64,000 bases of DNA. Origin: Lytechinus variegatus (lineage: Eukaryota; Echinodermata; Echinoidea; Temnopleuroida; Toxopneustidae). Numbering within the stretch: position 1 is the stretch's first letter; each line of letters starts with the position of its first letter. Positions 11,001-19,836 of the stretch are shown in pieces. Made by a program: the position numbers and the translations under genes. The notes beneath the pieces were generated by a model. That model saw only the letters and a program-made list of their open reading frames with translations. It was not told the origin of the DNA and searched no databases. The stretch spans positions 57,179,048-57,243,047 of the forward strand of contig NC_054741.1 of NCBI RefSeq assembly GCF_018143015.1, in the 5' to 3' direction.

Positions 11001-11731
11001 GTGTCCCAAATGAAATCCACTCCGACCAGGGATCAAACTTTAAGTCCAGTCTATTTGCAGAAATGTGTGAACTGCTTGGAATAAACAAGACTAGGACAAC
11101 ACCCTATAATCCCACGTCAGATGGCATGATTGAGCGGTTTAATAGGACCCTCATCAATATGGTCGCCATCTTACTGGAGGATGATACTACTCATAAGACA
11201 TGGGATGAACATCTGGCATTCGCCACAAGTGCCTATCGTTCCAGCCCACATGAATCAACAGGTGAAACTCCCAATATGCTCATGCTGGGTAGAGAAACCA
11301 AGCTCCCTATAGACCTCACAACTCAGACAATTGAAGAAGAACAACAACAAGATCCTGAAGACTATGCACAAGAAATCAGGAAAAATATCCAAAAAGCACA
11401 CCAAAGAGCACAGGCATGCACTGGCAAAGCTGCCATACACCAAAAAGCCAACTATGACAGGAGGACTAGCACTCATGGCTTGTCCGAAGGACAATTTGTG
11501 TGGCTACATGATCCTTCTAAACGAAAAGGGATCTCTCCAAAACTTCAGCTACGCTGGAAAGGCCCATACCTGATTGTCACAAAGTTGTCTGATGTGATTT
11601 TCAGAATTCAGGCAAGCCCCCGATCTAAGCCCTCAGTGGTCCATGCTGACCGACTGAAACCCTATGAGGGAGACAAATTGCCTGGAAAAAGCCCAATGAG
11701 ACAAATAATCCCAAAGTGTCTCAAGAAATGA
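7940..11731 (+). CDS. pol: pol polyprotein of the gypsy element (PR-RT-RNase H-IN)
   Basis: 1263-residue open frame, -1 relative to gag, presumably made as a Gag-Pol fusion by frameshifting, so the first codons before 8006 are probably not used. Aspartic protease: LIDTGSTDT with DTG at residues 87-89. Reverse transcriptase: from about residue 385, catalytic YLDD at 510-513, preceded by PFGLTNAPATFERLM. RNase H: TDAS with Asp659. Integrase: HHCC zinc domain from His900 to the CDLC near 937-941, then a catalytic triad Asp969, Asp1029, Glu1065 with exact D35E spacing, and a GPY/F module near 1205 (RWKGPYLI). All catalytic residues are present with no stop, so the element may be active. The stop codon overlaps the ATG of the next small ORF. 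Confidence 0.95.
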   Translation: MWRSWPSMSPMPAPKKEQYTVGKRQTVGHETRRQAGRRGSTISSNSIRNELLAPNYSFMIPNRLSNAKQGLYVTGTLRSTTCRFLIDTGSTDTIISATTYYRMTRESRPDLESFLEKIQQVDGSPLSVLGTAWVDLCIGRTVHSVKVIFADIKCQGILGMDFLLPTHSVLNFQRRSLHIHGEEITCTTQSGEPFVGRVEVAHATMVPAGHEAIIPGRISNKSDNMKGTAIVEGLEPEGKVTSQGLMVARTLVNAEEDIIPVRVFNSSDSPCDVEAGVMLGMISTAEVNPVANEGSKPDDLQPHLEDLYNRAIINVDSQYHEQIKMCLIDYADIFSKNSQDIGCTNIVQHSIKTGDAKPIRQKSRRHPQCNQQEIDRQVQDLLDRGVIEPSESPWAANIVLVKKKDGTQRLCVDYRNLNEVTIKDAYPIPRIDETLDALNSAKWFSTLDLSSGYWQVSLDEDAQDKTSFIVRNGLYKWKVMPFGLTNAPATFERLMEKVLKGLQWEVLLVYLDDIIVYGRSVEEEIHRLRLTFSRLRDANLKLKPSKCNLFCKSVTYLGHVVSDEGVLTDPAKVQAIVEWPQPRCKKEVRSFLGIASYYRRFVKGFAEIASPLHKLTAKSAKFEWNESCERSFQELKLRLQSAPILTFPTPDGEFVLDTDASSEAVGAVLSQVQGGQEKVVAYYSRKLHKAEKNYCVTRQELLALVTALKQFRQYLYGRKVKVRTDHASLKWLLNFKDPEGQLARWLQQIAEYDLNIEHRPGRNHGNADGLSRMKCKQCGRGDALQTDHRDSSAPDQDGEHSSRGIASQPSMSSQNIQEAQLSDETIQWILLAKEDNQPRPEWKDIAQKSGAAKTYWSKWNQLEVADGIICRRWESDDGKTIRKQIIMPEKLRKDVVSDVHDGPLGAHLGLRKTLAKLKLRFYWCGMTADARSFLRKCDLCARRKNPPRHRRAPLQQSRVGVPMERIALDLMGPLPTTDSGNRWILVVGDYHTKWVEAYALPDAKAKTVARKLVEEFISRFGVPNEIHSDQGSNFKSSLFAEMCELLGINKTRTTPYNPTSDGMIERFNRTLINMVAILLEDDTTHKTWDEHLAFATSAYRSSPHESTGETPNMLMLGRETKLPIDLTTQTIEEEQQQDPEDYAQEIRKNIQKAHQRAQACTGKAAIHQKANYDRRTSTHGLSEGQFVWLHDPSKRKGISPKLQLRWKGPYLIVTKLSDVIFRIQASPRSKPSVVHADRLKPYEGDKLPGKSPMRQIIPKCLKK
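8003..8009 (+). promoter_or_regulatory. Programmed -1 frameshift site, GGGAAAC
   Basis: In the gag frame the codons read G GGA AAC, an exact X XXY YYZ slippery heptamer, 94 nt before the gag stop and inside the gag-pol overlap. A -1 slip continues into pol. A possible 6-bp stem (8019-8024 with 8041-8046, including G-U pairs) begins 9 nt downstream; the stem is weak evidence, the heptamer and frames are direct. Confidence 0.8.
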
Positions 11732-11949
11732 ATGACACTGAAACATCCTCAGAAACAAATGACACTGAAACAGTGCTGGAAGCAAATGACCCAGAAATAG
11801 AACCAGAAAATTATGACTTTGTACATACACAGTCAAATGATCAAAATTCTTCTCAATCGCCCTCCAATAATGAATCAAATCAGAAAAGACCAACAAGAAA
11901 TAGGCGAATGCCAAAATACTTAGAACAGTATCAAGTTCAGTTTGATTGA
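11728..11949 (+). CDS. Small acidic ORF after pol, possible detached pol C-terminus
   Basis: 73 codons plus TGA. Its ATG overlaps the pol stop as ATGA, which could allow termination-reinitiation. The protein is acidic with repeated NDTET-like units and ends in a basic RPTRNRRMPKYLEQYQVQ, similar to the tails of many retrotransposon polyproteins. It may therefore be the original pol C-terminus displaced by a frameshift rather than a separate protein. Confidence 0.5.
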   Translation: MNDTETSSETNDTETVLEANDPEIEPENYDFVHTQSNDQNSSQSPSNNESNQKRPTRNRRMPKYLEQYQVQFD

Positions 11950-12007
11950 AAACTGATATCAAAATGCTGTTATTACAACGATGTTCTTTCTTTTGTCGTT
12001 TATACAG

Positions 12008-12712
12008 ATGGCTGAGAGAAGACAATGGCGGCATAAGGACTTGATCTGTCGCAAATGTGACAAAGAATGCCAGAACAGGAGAGAATTATTCCAACATTTG
12101 GAGGATGAGCACTTTCACCAAAAACAGCTACATAAGTGCCAGAGATGCTCATACCAGTCAACAAGAGCACATAATCTCAAACGACACATTGAACTGGTTC
12201 ACACCAGGAGGAACCGTTCCCCATCTCCCAATGCCACACCAATTCCGAAAATAAGATGCAAGCTTCCAGAACCCAGAACCGAGGCTCCAGCCACACAACC
12301 CACGTCAAGCCCTACCCTATCCCTATCGTGCTCACCAACATTTGAAGGAGAAGTATTGCCCACTGTTAGAATCTCTGGGAAGCCTTTAGCAATGCTAAAG
12401 AGAACCTACGAGGAGATGGAGGACGAGAGCTCTATCGACACCGATGATGACACTATCCCAGACGCCCCGGACCCGGTTGCGCCATTAGCGCAAACATCAC
12501 CATCATTTCCGACATCAGAACCAGAAGTACCTCCTAAGACTGCCCCAACAGAAGAAACTTTACTAGCCACCGTAGTAGAGAAGAAGATCACGCGTTACTA
12601 TTTGGATGGAATTGTGATTAGACAAACTGACATTACAAACACTTACCCAGTATCGATACCAGCCTCATGGAATAAGAATGTTGTTTGCAATTATGGAATG
12701 CAAAAAGACTAA
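12008..12712 (+). CDS. ORF3: two-finger C2H2 zinc-finger protein in env position
   Basis: 234 codons plus stop. The ATG at 12008 (ACAGATGGC) follows a pyrimidine-rich tract ending in TATACAG, a strong acceptor-like context; the frame is open from 11981. Two C2H2 fingers are clear: Cys14/Cys17/His30/His35 and Cys44/Cys47/His60/His65, both CX2CX12HX4H. A basic, proline/serine-rich linker and an acidic patch (EEMEDESSIDTDDD) follow. No signal peptide, membrane segment or fusion motif is seen, so it is not an envelope protein. A nucleic-acid-binding role is inferred. It occupies the slot where env lies in errantivirus-like elements and could be made from a spliced RNA using the U5 donor at 5872. 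Confidence 0.8.
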   Translation: MAERRQWRHKDLICRKCDKECQNRRELFQHLEDEHFHQKQLHKCQRCSYQSTRAHNLKRHIELVHTRRNRSPSPNATPIPKIRCKLPEPRTEAPATQPTSSPTLSLSCSPTFEGEVLPTVRISGKPLAMLKRTYEEMEDESSIDTDDDTIPDAPDPVAPLAQTSPSFPTSEPEVPPKTAPTEETLLATVVEKKITRYYLDGIVIRQTDITNTYPVSIPASWNKNVVCNYGMQKD

Positions 12713-14057
12713 TTCGATGAGTTATATTTTGTTTTTGTAGTTGAGTACATGGTAGGTCTATATGTTATTTCTTGTGCGGAATTCTCCTTTCATTTCCTTC
12801 TCCATGTATCTCTCTTTTCTAAACTCTTTTCTAGTCTGCTCTTCTTATCTATTCTTAACTCAAACTGATACTTTTTCTTTATCTTCATTCTATTCTGCGA
12901 ATTTCATTGCTATGTGACCTTTGTATTTGTTACCTCAATTCACTTTGCCTTGGTTTTGTCTGATTGGACAGGATATTTTAACTAATTTATCTGTGTACGA
13001 CTGTTTACTAGTTTTTGTAAGAAAAATGCAGTTATATTTCACTTGCCTTGTTTTATGCATCATTGCCAGCTGATAGTCAATCTTGCAGAAGATAAATTTT
13101 TTTATATATAACCTCAGATGCTGTTTATATTTTTTGGCAAAATGTATGAGGTGTATTATTATTGAACGTATTCTTGGATGTGCTAGAATATTGTTTGCTG
13201 AAATTTAATGAAATGTATTCACCACTTATTGTTGTCTCTTTATAAGTTTTTTTTTCTTATTTTCCTATCTCTCCCATTCTCTCTGTGTCCTTCTTCATCC
13301 TTACTCTCGTTCTTTTAATTATCTTCTTTCTCTTTTGTTTCATTCCGTATACTTCTCTCTCCTTTACTTTTCAACTCATGTTTTCTCTATGTATACTATT
13401 TTTATATTATGTTATCTTTAACTTTGTTTACATTTTATGTACTTGACAGAGTTGAATTTATTGGCTGAAATGTGACAATATCTCGTTATGTTATGCATTT
13501 ATCCGATATGTTTTTATTTTTATATGTGTGTGATGATGTTTTCATGCATTTATTAAGCAATATCTCATTTAAAACTCATGTCTTTTGCTTGGAGCTTACA
13601 TTCCAAGAGAGTGCCTTGAAGAAACAGTATTCCTAATACCTCAGTACTGCCAGTACTAGTGTTACTAATGTTGAGATATATTTGTGTATTTTATATTTTG
13701 TATGTTTTTTTTTAGAAGCTAGTTTTATACTTAAGGAGTTATTTCATGAAGAGTTTGATCTTTACTAAGAGTATTGTTCTATGTGATTGATTCCTTTGCC
13801 AAATTTTACTTTGCTTTTACAGTTTTGTTGTTTATGCTTGATAACAGTCTTAATTGATTTCTATGCTTAGGTTTTGCTTACTTATGTTTTGAAGTTCAGA
13901 GATAGGGATTGATAGATCTGATTGATACATTCCATTGTATGTTGTACATGTGTTAGGCAATTGCTAGCCTCTTAGTTTTATTTTCAAAGTTTATTTTACA
14001 CCTTCAATCTAGTTTTGTTATTTTTTTATAACTAGGAAACGAGGACGTTTCAATCTA
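12713..14057 (+). other. Gypsy 3' noncoding region
   Basis: About 1.3 kb of T-rich sequence with no meaningful ORF, between ORF3 and the purine tract. It may hold cis signals; nothing specific is recognised. Confidence 0.6.
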
Positions 14058-14069
14058 AGCAGGGGGTAA
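14058..14069 (+). other. Polypurine tract of the gypsy element
   Basis: AGCAGGGGGTAA lies immediately before the 3' LTR, the expected primer position for plus-strand synthesis. Confidence 0.7.
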
Positions 14070-14658
14070 TGTAACAAAACTGCCTTTTTAGAGTCTGGTA
14101 GTAGACTACCTCTGTTATCTTCTTTCTCTTTCTCTCCCTCTCTCCTACTATCCCCATCTTCCCTATGCACAGTAGTGCAGTCTCTGTATACACTACATGT
14201 GTGTATCTTGTGTAAGAGTGCCTTGTGCACTCATGTGTTTAGGGATTCCCCTACAGTCTTGCACTTGTAGGAGGGGGTTAATTTAGTTGAAGTTTGGCCC
14301 TCGATGGGTGCAGTAGTTGGTGTGCAGCTCTCGTACTGTGAGGAGCAGCTGTGGGTTGGCTCCTGAATTGTTTTGCTTTAGTTCCGAAGTCAGAAGATAA
14401 TTGTTTGGGAGCAGTATTTGTGTAACCATTGCTCCAGTTTAGCGTTAATAAAGGCCAAGACCAAGACTTGAAGGTAATTTTAAATTGAATTGACTTATTT
14501 TATTTCTATTTGAATTTAAGGTTGTCAGATGATCGAGAGCAGAGATTGTGAAAACGTGAGTAGACTGAGGATTGAGTGCATGTGAAAATGTGTTGAAAAC
14601 GCAATATATTTTTGTGAAAGAACCTGGTGAGCATCGTTCAAAGGTGATTTCGGTTACA
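14070..14658 (+). repeat. 3' LTR of the gypsy element
   Basis: Same 589 bp as the 5' LTR with two substitutions (A at 14281, C at 14443). It carries the polyadenylation signal for the element. Confidence 0.93.
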
Positions 14659-15185
14659 GTATTCATCCTATCCGTCTGTTCATCAGGCCTGGCAACTAGG
14701 TTCAGGCCTCTTCCTCGGTGAACTAATTAAGAGTCAAGTAATTACAAAGCCCGCATGATGGCTCTACAGAATTCCGTGATACTTTGAAGATTATCCCCCC
14801 CCCCTCAAAAAAAAAGAACGAAAAAGTGAGAAGAAAAGAAGTTAAAGATTTTTTCTAAATATAAATTAAAATATTTTAAAGATATATGAATGCATAAATA
14901 TAAATAAGAATGCAAAAGAAATTTAAAAATCAAATTATTGATGATTTTCCCTTGAATAGCGAAGCTCACGCAATCCTCGCAGAATATCTTGTTGTTATAA
15001 ATAAAAACATTAATCAACGCACGCACACACGCACTCGCCCAAACACCCACACACATTCATACCTTCGTATTAAATAACAGTATTGTCTTTGGGGAATTCA
15101 AATTCGAGAACAGAAGTGATATGCTAATGGCAGTGTTTGGTTCAACACGTCTATTAAGAAAAATATATCTTTTTCTTTAATACAG
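14659..15185 (+). other. Rest of GSTT-A intron 3
   Basis: A/T-rich with a C-run/A-run junction near 14795 and a CACACGCAC stretch near 15020-15055. From about 15055 it aligns with copy B intron 3 (ATTAAATAACAG, AGCAGTGTTTG), so the inserted block in copy A ends there. Confidence 0.6.
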
Positions 15186-15359
15186 ATTCTCATTTCATTG
15201 TTTTCGGGAGGGAAAGAACACGCATCGGAGGAAAGGTTGAAAATAGATACAGAGAATTTGACCAAACAACTTGATAAGCTGGAGAACGTTTTCTTACAGG
15301 ACAATGATTGGTTGGCCGGAGATGACATCTCTGTGGCGGATGTGCTTGCCGTTTCTGAG
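15186..15359 (+). CDS. GSTT: GSTT-A exon 4 (in pseudogene)
   Basis: 174 nt (58 codons, phase 0 on both sides), after TACAG and before GTAAAA. Encodes C-terminal-domain helices with KEHASEERLK and WLAGDDISVADVLAVSE. It is separated from exon 3 by 10.7 kb of inserted repeats. Confidence 0.88.
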
Positions 15360-15937
15360 GTAAAAGCGGCAACAACAAATTTGACAAAAATGTACCTCCA
15401 TGACTAGGCTGTTGATTTAATTTAAAAAGAGGAAAAAATGTGATGAAAATGTCATTGAATATTTCAAGCACGATATGATACATAGAAAAGCCAACGGGGA
15501 AATGTTCTGGACTATGTCATGCAAATAGCAATCTTTTGGGGTCACCTGAAGATGTTTTATATTACGTAATCTGAAAAAGGGCAATTGCATATTTCATTTA
15601 TAAACATCATCATGTATGCTCATCAAGTGATTGAATAGCCTTCCACATATGAATCGCATAAATGCAAATTAAATAATGATCCAATTCAAACTTCTTTACT
15701 CCCCCCCCCTTTTTATATGATTGCTTACTGTGTAGACCAGTGCCATACTGGGAGCCTTGTAAGTTATTCCCCTTTAATGACGGGTGCACAACTTCACATT
15801 AAATGAATACCCCGCTGCAAGATTGGTACGAGCTATTTGCAAAATTGGACACACAATTCTATAATAAATGATCTTTCTTAACAAATAGGCACTATCATGC
15901 ATAATTATTGTTTATTTTATTTTCTTTCAACGATCAG

Positions 15938-16087
15938 ATCTTGCAAAATACCGTTAACGGGCGTGACGTCACAGAGGGGAGACCGAAGCTCAGAGCTTTC
16001 GTAGATCGCGTGAAGAATCGTCTGAACCCAACATTTGATGAAGTCCACGAAGCCTTGTATGCATGGAGGGATAGCTACGAGAAATAA
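15938..16087 (+). CDS. GSTT: GSTT-A exon 5 (in pseudogene)
   Basis: 150 nt including the TAA stop, after GATCAG. Encodes NGRDVTEGRPKLRAFVDRVK and the C-terminus. The first two codons are Ile-Leu where B and C have Met-Met. An AATAAA overlaps the stop codon (16083-16088). Confidence 0.87.
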   Translation: MLQNTVNGRDVTEGRPKLRAFVDRVKNRLNPTFDEVHEALYAWRDSYEK

Positions 16088-16596
16088 ATGTGTTCATAAC
16101 ATTTGTTTTAAATGCAAGAAGCCTTTCTTGGCATCAGAAATTATCAACCCCCCCCCCGCCTTCATCTATGATAGCCAATTGTTACATAAATCACTAGCAG
16201 TGGAGATATCATACTTTAGCTAATTTGGCTCTCAAGTCATTTATAATTGTCTAGGAAGTATAAGTAGATGATTTTCTTCACCATCGATAAATCAGGAAAG
16301 AGCAAAGTAAATATAAGAAACATACAACTTAATAAAAAAAAATGATACTTTTGGCTTCCCATACTTAAACCACAACTTTAAACTTGAGTTTAAATTAAAC
16401 TTGCTATCGGAATACGGGCCTCTGTCTTTTCTTCTCTGTATCTCTCTCTCTCCCTCCAAATCCCTCTTTCTGTCTCTGTCCCTGGATAATCGTATTGAAC
16501 ACTGATGAATTATTATACACTAATATCCGGGCTAATATCCGATTGCCATCCTCTTATATTGCAACGAACTATTTTCGTCGACTTTTTAATAGACCA

Positions 16597-16864
16597 GGGG
16601 GGGTGTTTCATGAAGGGACTTGTCGGACATTTTATCCGACAGTTACCATAAGAACAGTGCCTCTCAGCCAATCAGAATCAAGGAAATATGTCAGATCTGA
16701 CAACTTGTGGATGAAAATGAAACATTTCTGTCCGACAAGTTGTCAGATCTGGCAACTTTCCTTGATTTTGATTTGCTGAGAAGCATTGTCACTATGGAAA
16801 CTGTCGGATAAAACAGGACTTGTCAGATAAAACGTCCGACAAGTCCTTTCATGAAACACTCCCC
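16597..16864. mobile_element. GGGG...CCCC-bounded foldback element downstream of GSTT-A
   Basis: 268 bp that fold back almost end to end: GTGTTTCATGAAGGGACTTG / CAAGTCCTTTCATGAAACAC, with inner copies of CTTGTCGGAC and TGTCAGATCTGACAACTTG. The centre contains CTCAGCCAATCAGAATCAAG. No ORF. The flanks AGACCAGGGG and ATTATCAACTT match those of a different foldback element at the same place beyond copy B (26317-26465). Confidence 0.8.
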
Positions 16865-17108
16865 AGATTATCAACTTCATTTCCATGAAACGGTGCGTCA
16901 CATATGAAATCGTTTAGTAATTGAGGTAAAATACTGGTAAAGTGCTAATCGAGGGTAGCCCCAATAGATAATGTTTAAAACGTTAAAACAATAATTTTAG
17001 CTAATGTCAATAACTACATTCATCATCTTCAGTATTAATTATTATTGGTTCAGATAATTGTCATCTTTAACGAAAATACATACACCTTCTGTATTCACAA
17101 GAATTTTG

Positions 17109-17336
17109 CACTCTAAAAAAATATTGGGTAAAAATACTCCATGAGGGTAATTATGTGTCCAACCAACATTGGTCATTTCTTTTGGGCATTTTCATTTATC
17201 CAGTGTGATGAAAATTTTGCCCATTCTAAAGTAATTGCTGCTTATTTTTTTAACCTTACTGGACAATATGCTTCCCGCATTGAGTAAAATACTGGTGATA
17301 ATTTTACCTAGTGTTTATTTACAGTGTCCAGAACGT
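17109..17336. mobile_element. Palindromic MITE (CACTCTAAAAA type) in GSTT-A 3' flank
   Basis: Begins CACTCTAAAAAAATATTGGG and ends TTTATTTACAGTG. The copy in the B flank (26738-26937 plus 32187-32236) has the better-kept right end (TTACCCAATAATTTTTACAG), which fits an inverted repeat. It was present before the A/B duplication. Confidence 0.65.
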
Positions 17337-17883
17337 GCTTGCTTAGTCAGTGTATACATCTAATTAGTTATATTCCTCCGATAGCATTATTTCAACAATA
17401 TTCAAGATATTCTGCGACTTTGGATGTTTCTTATATTACTTGGAGTTAAATGTCACGAAATAGGGTCAGTAAAAAAATTGATATTATTTCGCAAAATTAT
17501 TGTTAAGATTCACTTTTCGCTTATTCCCTTTATTGTAGCGATAGTCAATAATGTAAAAATATTCAACAAATCTATGCAGAAACAGATTATGAATTAAAGC
17601 GTGCATAATACACTCCTTTCAAAGCATTAGTTTGATTTGTACGCCCGTAAAGCGGGAACGTGTGTTTATGGACAAAATGAAGTGAGATTGTTTACATTTA
17701 TGAATTTTCTTAGTTCTTTGTACATTCTGTAGACTGATGTTATTCTTTCTGTTTGATTAAGAGCGAAATGTAAATAAAGTCGGACAATGCAAAAGTCATT
17801 TTACATTATTCATTTTATTCGTTTCATTATCGTTTTTAAATCACAAAACGTCAAATAATTTTTCCTAAAAAGTTATACAAAAA

Positions 17884-18115
17884 TGATAATAATAACGTTT
17901 TATTTACCCAGGGTAGCCACTTCAGTCATAAGACTGCCCTTCCAGCGGACCCTGCATAACATAATATGTTATTATTACCCTTCTCCAGTCTTAATGCTGA
18001 GCGCCAAGCAAGAAGGCAGAAGGTCCCAATTTTATAAGTCTTTTGTATGACTCGGCCGAGGATCGACCCCACGAACTCCCCGTTCATGAGACGGACGCTC
18101 TACCACTGAGCCAAG
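17884..18115 (-). mobile_element. tRNA-derived SINE
   Basis: On the minus strand it begins with a tRNA-like head: A box TGGCTCAGTGGTAGAGCGTC (18093-18113) and B box GGGTCGATCCTC (18058-18069) with a CAT at the anticodon-like position. A ~150-bp unrelated body follows. The internal pol III promoter is intact by eye, but the acceptor stem does not close as in a real tRNA. Absent from the matching part of the copy B flank. Confidence 0.75.
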
Positions 18116-18119
18116 TTAA

Positions 18120-19172
18120 TAAAAAAATGCATCATTTACTCGAGAAAAGCTGTAATTTTGCATTAACTATTGAAAATTCAGCGAGTTAGTCCTTTGTTTA
18201 TCACTCGGGACTAGAAAACAAAATTCAGTGTATCATTTGGGCAAATCTATAAAACACTTGCATTCATGAGAAGTTTACATTTATCAGCAATGCATGCAGC
18301 AACAGACTATGCACGGAATTCCTGTCTTAAACACGTTCCTATGACACCTTTACGTTCACAATTTACACATTGTACATCAGCTCAAGTACACCATTCCTCT
18401 TGCCACATGAACTGTGTGTTCCCAAGTCTTATCCGTAATTTTTTTTTGTATTTTCGTTTCTTTTTGAAAGAATCAAACATTATTGACATAGAGAAAAAAA
18501 ACGTAATCGTATTACAATTTCTAAGAAAAAAATAAATAAAACGAAAAAGGACAACACAAGACGACACAACCACCACAATATACACAAATCTGGATTATTG
18601 TCTCCCTTTTGCGAATGGGATAACTAAGTAAAGGTGTTGTCTTCCGCAAAATTGATCCTGTTGCTTGAGCTCTTATTGATACACTGTATAGAAAACTATC
18701 GTGCGTACTTTCAAAAGTAAAGCACGAACAAATATTTTAACAGAATATGTGTATTGACTAGAATTTATGCTTTTTTAATTTCTCAATGATAGCCTATAAG
18801 GTGCAAGTCGAAATAAAGTCTCGTTTTCAGACACAGGCAATGGTATCACGATTCAGGGTTCAAAGTCAGCCATTTGAATACACAATACACTCTCATTGAT
18901 AGACCTCCAAATATTAATTCATTATTAACCTTCGATCTCGGCAAATAATTCGTAAAGAATAAACTAAGAAATAAATGTCAGCAAAATTTGGGACACCTCC
19001 TCCTCTATTAAAACCCCACCTACCTTGATCGAACTCAAACTGTGCGCAAACGATCTATAACCAGTAATTTCTTTCCTTCCTTTGCTTTAAGTATTCCATT
19101 ATCAATTGCGTATTGAGGGGAAACGGCGCTGGTCGGGTGGGGGCGAGTGCTCAAACCACACACCTGACGCCA
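18120..19172. other. Intergenic: end of A duplication unit and GSTT-B upstream region
   Basis: Homology to the copy B 3' flank (32880-33255) runs to about 18425 and then stops, marking the right edge of unit A. No gene or ORF of interest is seen. Confidence 0.5.
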
Positions 19173-19329
19173 GGGGTTCGTTGCATAAAACTTTTTACCT
19201 GAGAAAACTCAGGTTGTTTTTACCAGAGTTTTTGCCCTGTGTTAAAGTCAAAGGGAGAAATCAGAATAACCTTAGTTTTCAGTTTTTACCAGAGTTTTCT
19301 CGGGTAAAAAGTTTTATGCAACAGGCCCC
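19173..19329. mobile_element. GGGG...CCCC-bounded foldback element, GTTGCATAAAAC type
   Basis: Arms GTTGCATAAAACTTTTTACC and GGTAAAAAGTTTTATGCAAC are perfect inverted copies, extended by GAGAAAACTC / GAGTTTTCTC. Ends GGGGTTC and AGGCCCC. It lies about 400 bp upstream of the GSTT-B ATG. Confidence 0.8.
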
Positions 19330-19724
19330 AGGAGTACGAGCTGAAAAAACGAAGCGAGATTAATAGCTTTTAGCTTCTTCATTTTTTCTTGGGAATACTA
19401 ATGGTGTTTCTTCTCCATCTTTCCCTTCGTCGGTCTCCCCCCCCTACCTTTGCCTTTTGCAACCCCTGAATGTATAGCGTCCAGGGTATCTTGCAAAGCC
19501 CTCTGATTCGCCTTTGATTTGAGGATATATTGTCAATATTTTCATGTAATTTGTTTACTTTATAAAGGTCAATTTCGTTCACGAGCCCGTTTCTCTTCAG
19601 AAGATAAATATCTTTATCACTGCGACAAAGACAAGAGAGTCCAGTGTCATATTCTGGAATTGTTCTTTTCCATCCACATTCGAAGCCTTGATTGCGAGCA
19701 CTTTTCCGACGATCAAGATTAACC

Positions 19725-19836
19725 ATGGTTGTCAAGGTTTACGTCGATCTCATTTCGCAGCCTTGCCGCGCTCTTGTCATCTTCCTCAAGAACACCAAAA
19801 TCCCGTTCGAAATCGAGAAAGTAAATTTGAAGGCTG
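19725..19836 (+). CDS. GSTT: GSTT-B exon 1
   Basis: Starts at AACCATGG and ends before GTAAGC, phase 1. Encodes the first beta strand and helix with the SQPCRA motif; Ser11 is the presumed glutathione-activating residue. Confidence 0.9.

Larger units (their letters stand above)
5386..14658 (+). mobile_element. Full-length Ty3/gypsy LTR retrotransposon in GSTT-A intron 3
   Basis: A 9273-bp element in the same orientation as the host gene. It has 589-bp LTRs at both ends, a tRNA-Leu-type primer site, gag, pol in the -1 frame, a short ORF, a zinc-finger ORF and a purine tract before the 3' LTR. All long frames are open. The LTRs differ at two of 589 positions (5597/14281 and 5759/14443), so the insertion is young. 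Domain order PR-RT-RNase H-IN with a GPY/F module and no visible chromodomain places it in Ty3/gypsy (Metaviridae); the lineage needs a tree. A 5-bp target duplication is not seen next to the LTRs: GTATTCAT follows the 3' LTR directly but lies 6 bp upstream of the 5' LTR. Confidence 0.93.
3910..16087 (+). pseudogene. GSTT: GSTT copy A: theta-class glutathione S-transferase, disrupted, exon 1 outside window
   Basis: Four exons match copies B and C in order, length and intron phase (3910-3998, 4355-4511, 15186-15359, 15938-16087). The family conjugates glutathione to electrophiles in the cytosol; exon 2 holds the Val-Pro-Ala cis-proline region and exon 5 the conserved EGRPKL segment. Exon 2 is 89 nt where B and C have 88: an extra T in GGGATGAAAC shifts the frame and makes an in-frame TGA at 3993-3995, near residue 66, so the C-terminal domain would be lost. 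Exons 3-5 stay open, so the lesion looks recent, or could be a sequencing error. Intron 3 is 10.7 kb (211 bp in B) because a Ty3/gypsy element and other repeats have landed in it. Exon 1 should lie roughly 100 bp left of the window, since intron 1 of copy B aligns with base 1 from 19929. Confidence 0.85.

Noticed and set aside
5372..14666. GTATTCAT as an 8-bp target duplication of the gypsy element
   Set aside because: It adjoins the 3' LTR but is 6 bp away from the 5' LTR, and Ty3/gypsy duplications are usually 4-6 bp; recorded as an anomaly only.
15198..15407. Separate small gene beginning inside GSTT-A exon 4
   Set aside because: It is exon 4 read on into the intron; exon borders agree with copies B and C.
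18058..18113. A tRNA gene on the minus strand
   Set aside because: A and B boxes are present, but the acceptor stem does not close and a SINE body follows.
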